Below are positions 4,652-5,626 of a stretch of 5,626 nt of DNA, piece by piece. A model generated the notes under the pieces. That model was not told the DNA's origin. It saw only the letters and a list, made by a program, of their open reading frames with translations, and did not search any database. The stretch spans positions 1-5,626 of the forward strand of contig CAISGS010000159.1 in assembly GCA_903884915.1 (NCBI GenBank), read 5' to 3'. The DNA is from an uncultured Caulobacteraceae bacterium (GTDB lineage Bacteria > Pseudomonadota > Alphaproteobacteria > Caulobacterales > Caulobacteraceae). The translations under genes and the position numbers were made by a program. Numbering within the stretch: position 1 is the stretch's first letter; each line of letters begins with the position of its first letter.

Positions 4652-5581
4652 ATGACCACCGCCCTCAGTCTCAATGGCGTGACCAAACGCTATGGCGACT
4701 TTACCGCCGTGCAGTCTCTCAGTTTCGAGGTTGGAACAGGCCAGATCTGCGGCTTTCTCGGCCCCAATGGCGCGGGCAAGACCTCAACCATCCGCATGAT
4801 CCTAGGCCTTGTTGCGCCGACCGAAGGCACGATTGAAGTCCTCGGCGCCAAGGACGCGCGCAAGGTGCGCGAACGGATCGGCTTCCTGCCTGAGGAGCGG
4901 GGGCTATACAAACGCATGACCCCGATCGATGCCATCGCCTTCTTTGCCGGCCTGAAGGGCATGGGCGACCGAGAGGCACGGCGCAGGGCCAAAGAGATGC
5001 TCGAAGAGCAGGGTCTGGGCGCAGCCATGAACCGCCCGATCAAGGCCCTGTCCAAAGGCATGTCGCAAAAGGTCCAGCTTCTGTCGGCCATCGCCCATGA
5101 TCCCGAACTGGTCATTCTTGACGAGCCCTTCTCCGGCCTTGATCCGGTCAATCAACAATCACTCGAGACGATTATTCGGGGCCTCGCGTCCAAGGGCTCG
5201 ACCGTGCTGTTCTCCACCCACGTCATGCAACATGCCGAGCGGCTTTGTGATCGGGTGGTGCTGATGGCAAGGGGCCGCAAGATGTTTGACGGCGATTTAG
5301 CGCAAGCCCGCAGCCATGCCCCCCGCCTGCTGGTGCTTGAGGGCAATATTAGCCTTCAGGCCGTTCAGGCCCTGCCCGGCATAGAGCAGGTGGAGGTCAC
5401 CGACCTTGCGAGCCAAGAGGGAACCCATCTGGTCCAACTGTCTGCGACCCTCAAGCCCGGCGCCAACGGGCAGGAGGCCTTGCGCGCGGCCTTTGGCCAA
5501 GGGCTCGACCTTCGGCGCTTTGAGTTGAAAGAACCCACCCTGCACGATGCCTTTATCGCCTTAACGGGGGATCAGATATGA
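4652..5581 (+). CDS. ABC transporter ATP-binding protein, NatA-like (ABC-2 export type)
   Basis: This 309-residue ATPase would power an ABC-2 exporter. Motifs in order are Walker A GPNGAGKTS (37-45), the Q-loop region FLPEERGLY (78-86) with Glu where many ABC proteins have Gln, signature LSKGMSQKVQ (133-142), Walker B LVILDEPFSGLDP (153-165) with catalytic Glu158, and the switch histidine in STH (His190). The PEERGLY version and the C-terminal extension of about 90 residues (about 220-309, ending EPTLHDAFIALTGDQI, of the DUF4162 type) are characteristic of NatA/YhaQ-like sodium or drug exporters. The substrate cannot be told from the ATPase. The stop overlaps the start of the permease by ATGA, confirming a transporter operon. 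The hydrolase and MarR genes upstream are on the same strand with short gaps. Confidence 0.93.
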   Translation: MTTALSLNGVTKRYGDFTAVQSLSFEVGTGQICGFLGPNGAGKTSTIRMILGLVAPTEGTIEVLGAKDARKVRERIGFLPEERGLYKRMTPIDAIAFFAGLKGMGDREARRRAKEMLEEQGLGAAMNRPIKALSKGMSQKVQLLSAIAHDPELVILDEPFSGLDPVNQQSLETIIRGLASKGSTVLFSTHVMQHAERLCDRVVLMARGRKMFDGDLAQARSHAPRLLVLEGNISLQAVQALPGIEQVEVTDLASQEGTHLVQLSATLKPGANGQEALRAAFGQGLDLRRFELKEPTLHDAFIALTGDQI

Positions 5582-5626
5582 GACGCCTGCTCAAGATCGC
5601 CCTGCGCGAATATCTCAGCTACGTGC
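5578..5626 (+). CDS. ABC-2 type permease, N-terminal fragment
   Basis: ATG 5578 overlaps the ATPase stop by four bases and opens a frame that runs off the window. The visible 16 residues read MRRLLKIALREYLSYV. A short basic segment with a Glu-Tyr before the first membrane helix is the usual beginning of NatB/YhaP-like ABC-2 permeases (typically IA-x-REY or REF). GGGGG at 5566-5570 is a reasonable ribosome site. Position directly after a NatA-like ATPase supports the call; no membrane segment is yet visible. Confidence 0.75.
   Translation, partial: MRRLLKIALREYLSYV

Noticed and set aside
4690..5151. Minus-strand frames opposite the ABC ATPase gene
   Set aside because: They are antisense to an intact Walker A, signature and Walker B series, with no ribosome site or domain.

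Overview
The window looks like chromosomal DNA from a GC-rich alphaproteobacterium, with Caulobacterales as my best guess. The basis is the high GC with strong G/C third-position bias, a short FtsY without the long acidic N-terminal domain, and ftsY followed directly by an IspZ/YciB gene. The genus is inferred, not shown. All genes are on the + strand and packed tightly. No intergenic stretch exceeds about 105 bases. I see no mobile element, CRISPR array, tRNA or rRNA.

Layout. (1) 1-120 is the C-terminal end of an M20-family metallopeptidase. (2) 162-1295 encodes a complete Rieske-type non-heme iron oxygenase with an odd Pro/Lys/Ala-rich N-terminus and no reductase partner in view. (3) 1361-2314 is ftsY, the SRP receptor GTPase. 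It overlaps by four bases (ATGA) with (4) 2311-2895, an IspZ/YciB inner-membrane protein. Together they form a translationally coupled membrane-biogenesis pair. (5) 2896-2997 is the only sizeable gap. It holds a plausible sigma-70-like promoter with a dyad in its spacer, two 11-bp direct repeats 21 bp apart, a GC hairpin and a strong Shine-Dalgarno site. (6) 2998-3564 is a MarR-type regulator with a lysine-rich tail that includes eight consecutive lysines. (7) 3622-4590 is an exported or membrane-anchored alpha/beta hydrolase. (8) 4652-5581 is a NatA-like ABC ATPase. It overlaps by ATGA with (9) 5578-5626, the first 16 codons of its ABC-2 permease.

How they may work together. The first half is mostly housekeeping: SRP-dependent targeting and envelope/septation. 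The second half reads as a regulator, a secreted hydrolase and an export transporter, a common layout for a stress or xenobiotic response unit. The regulator probably controls its own promoter through the dyad or the direct repeats, and may control the downstream genes. That link rests on gene order and spacing only. I do not see a clearly new multi-gene system. The most distinctive items are the poly-lysine MarR tail and the perfect or near-perfect DNA dyads on either side of that gene.
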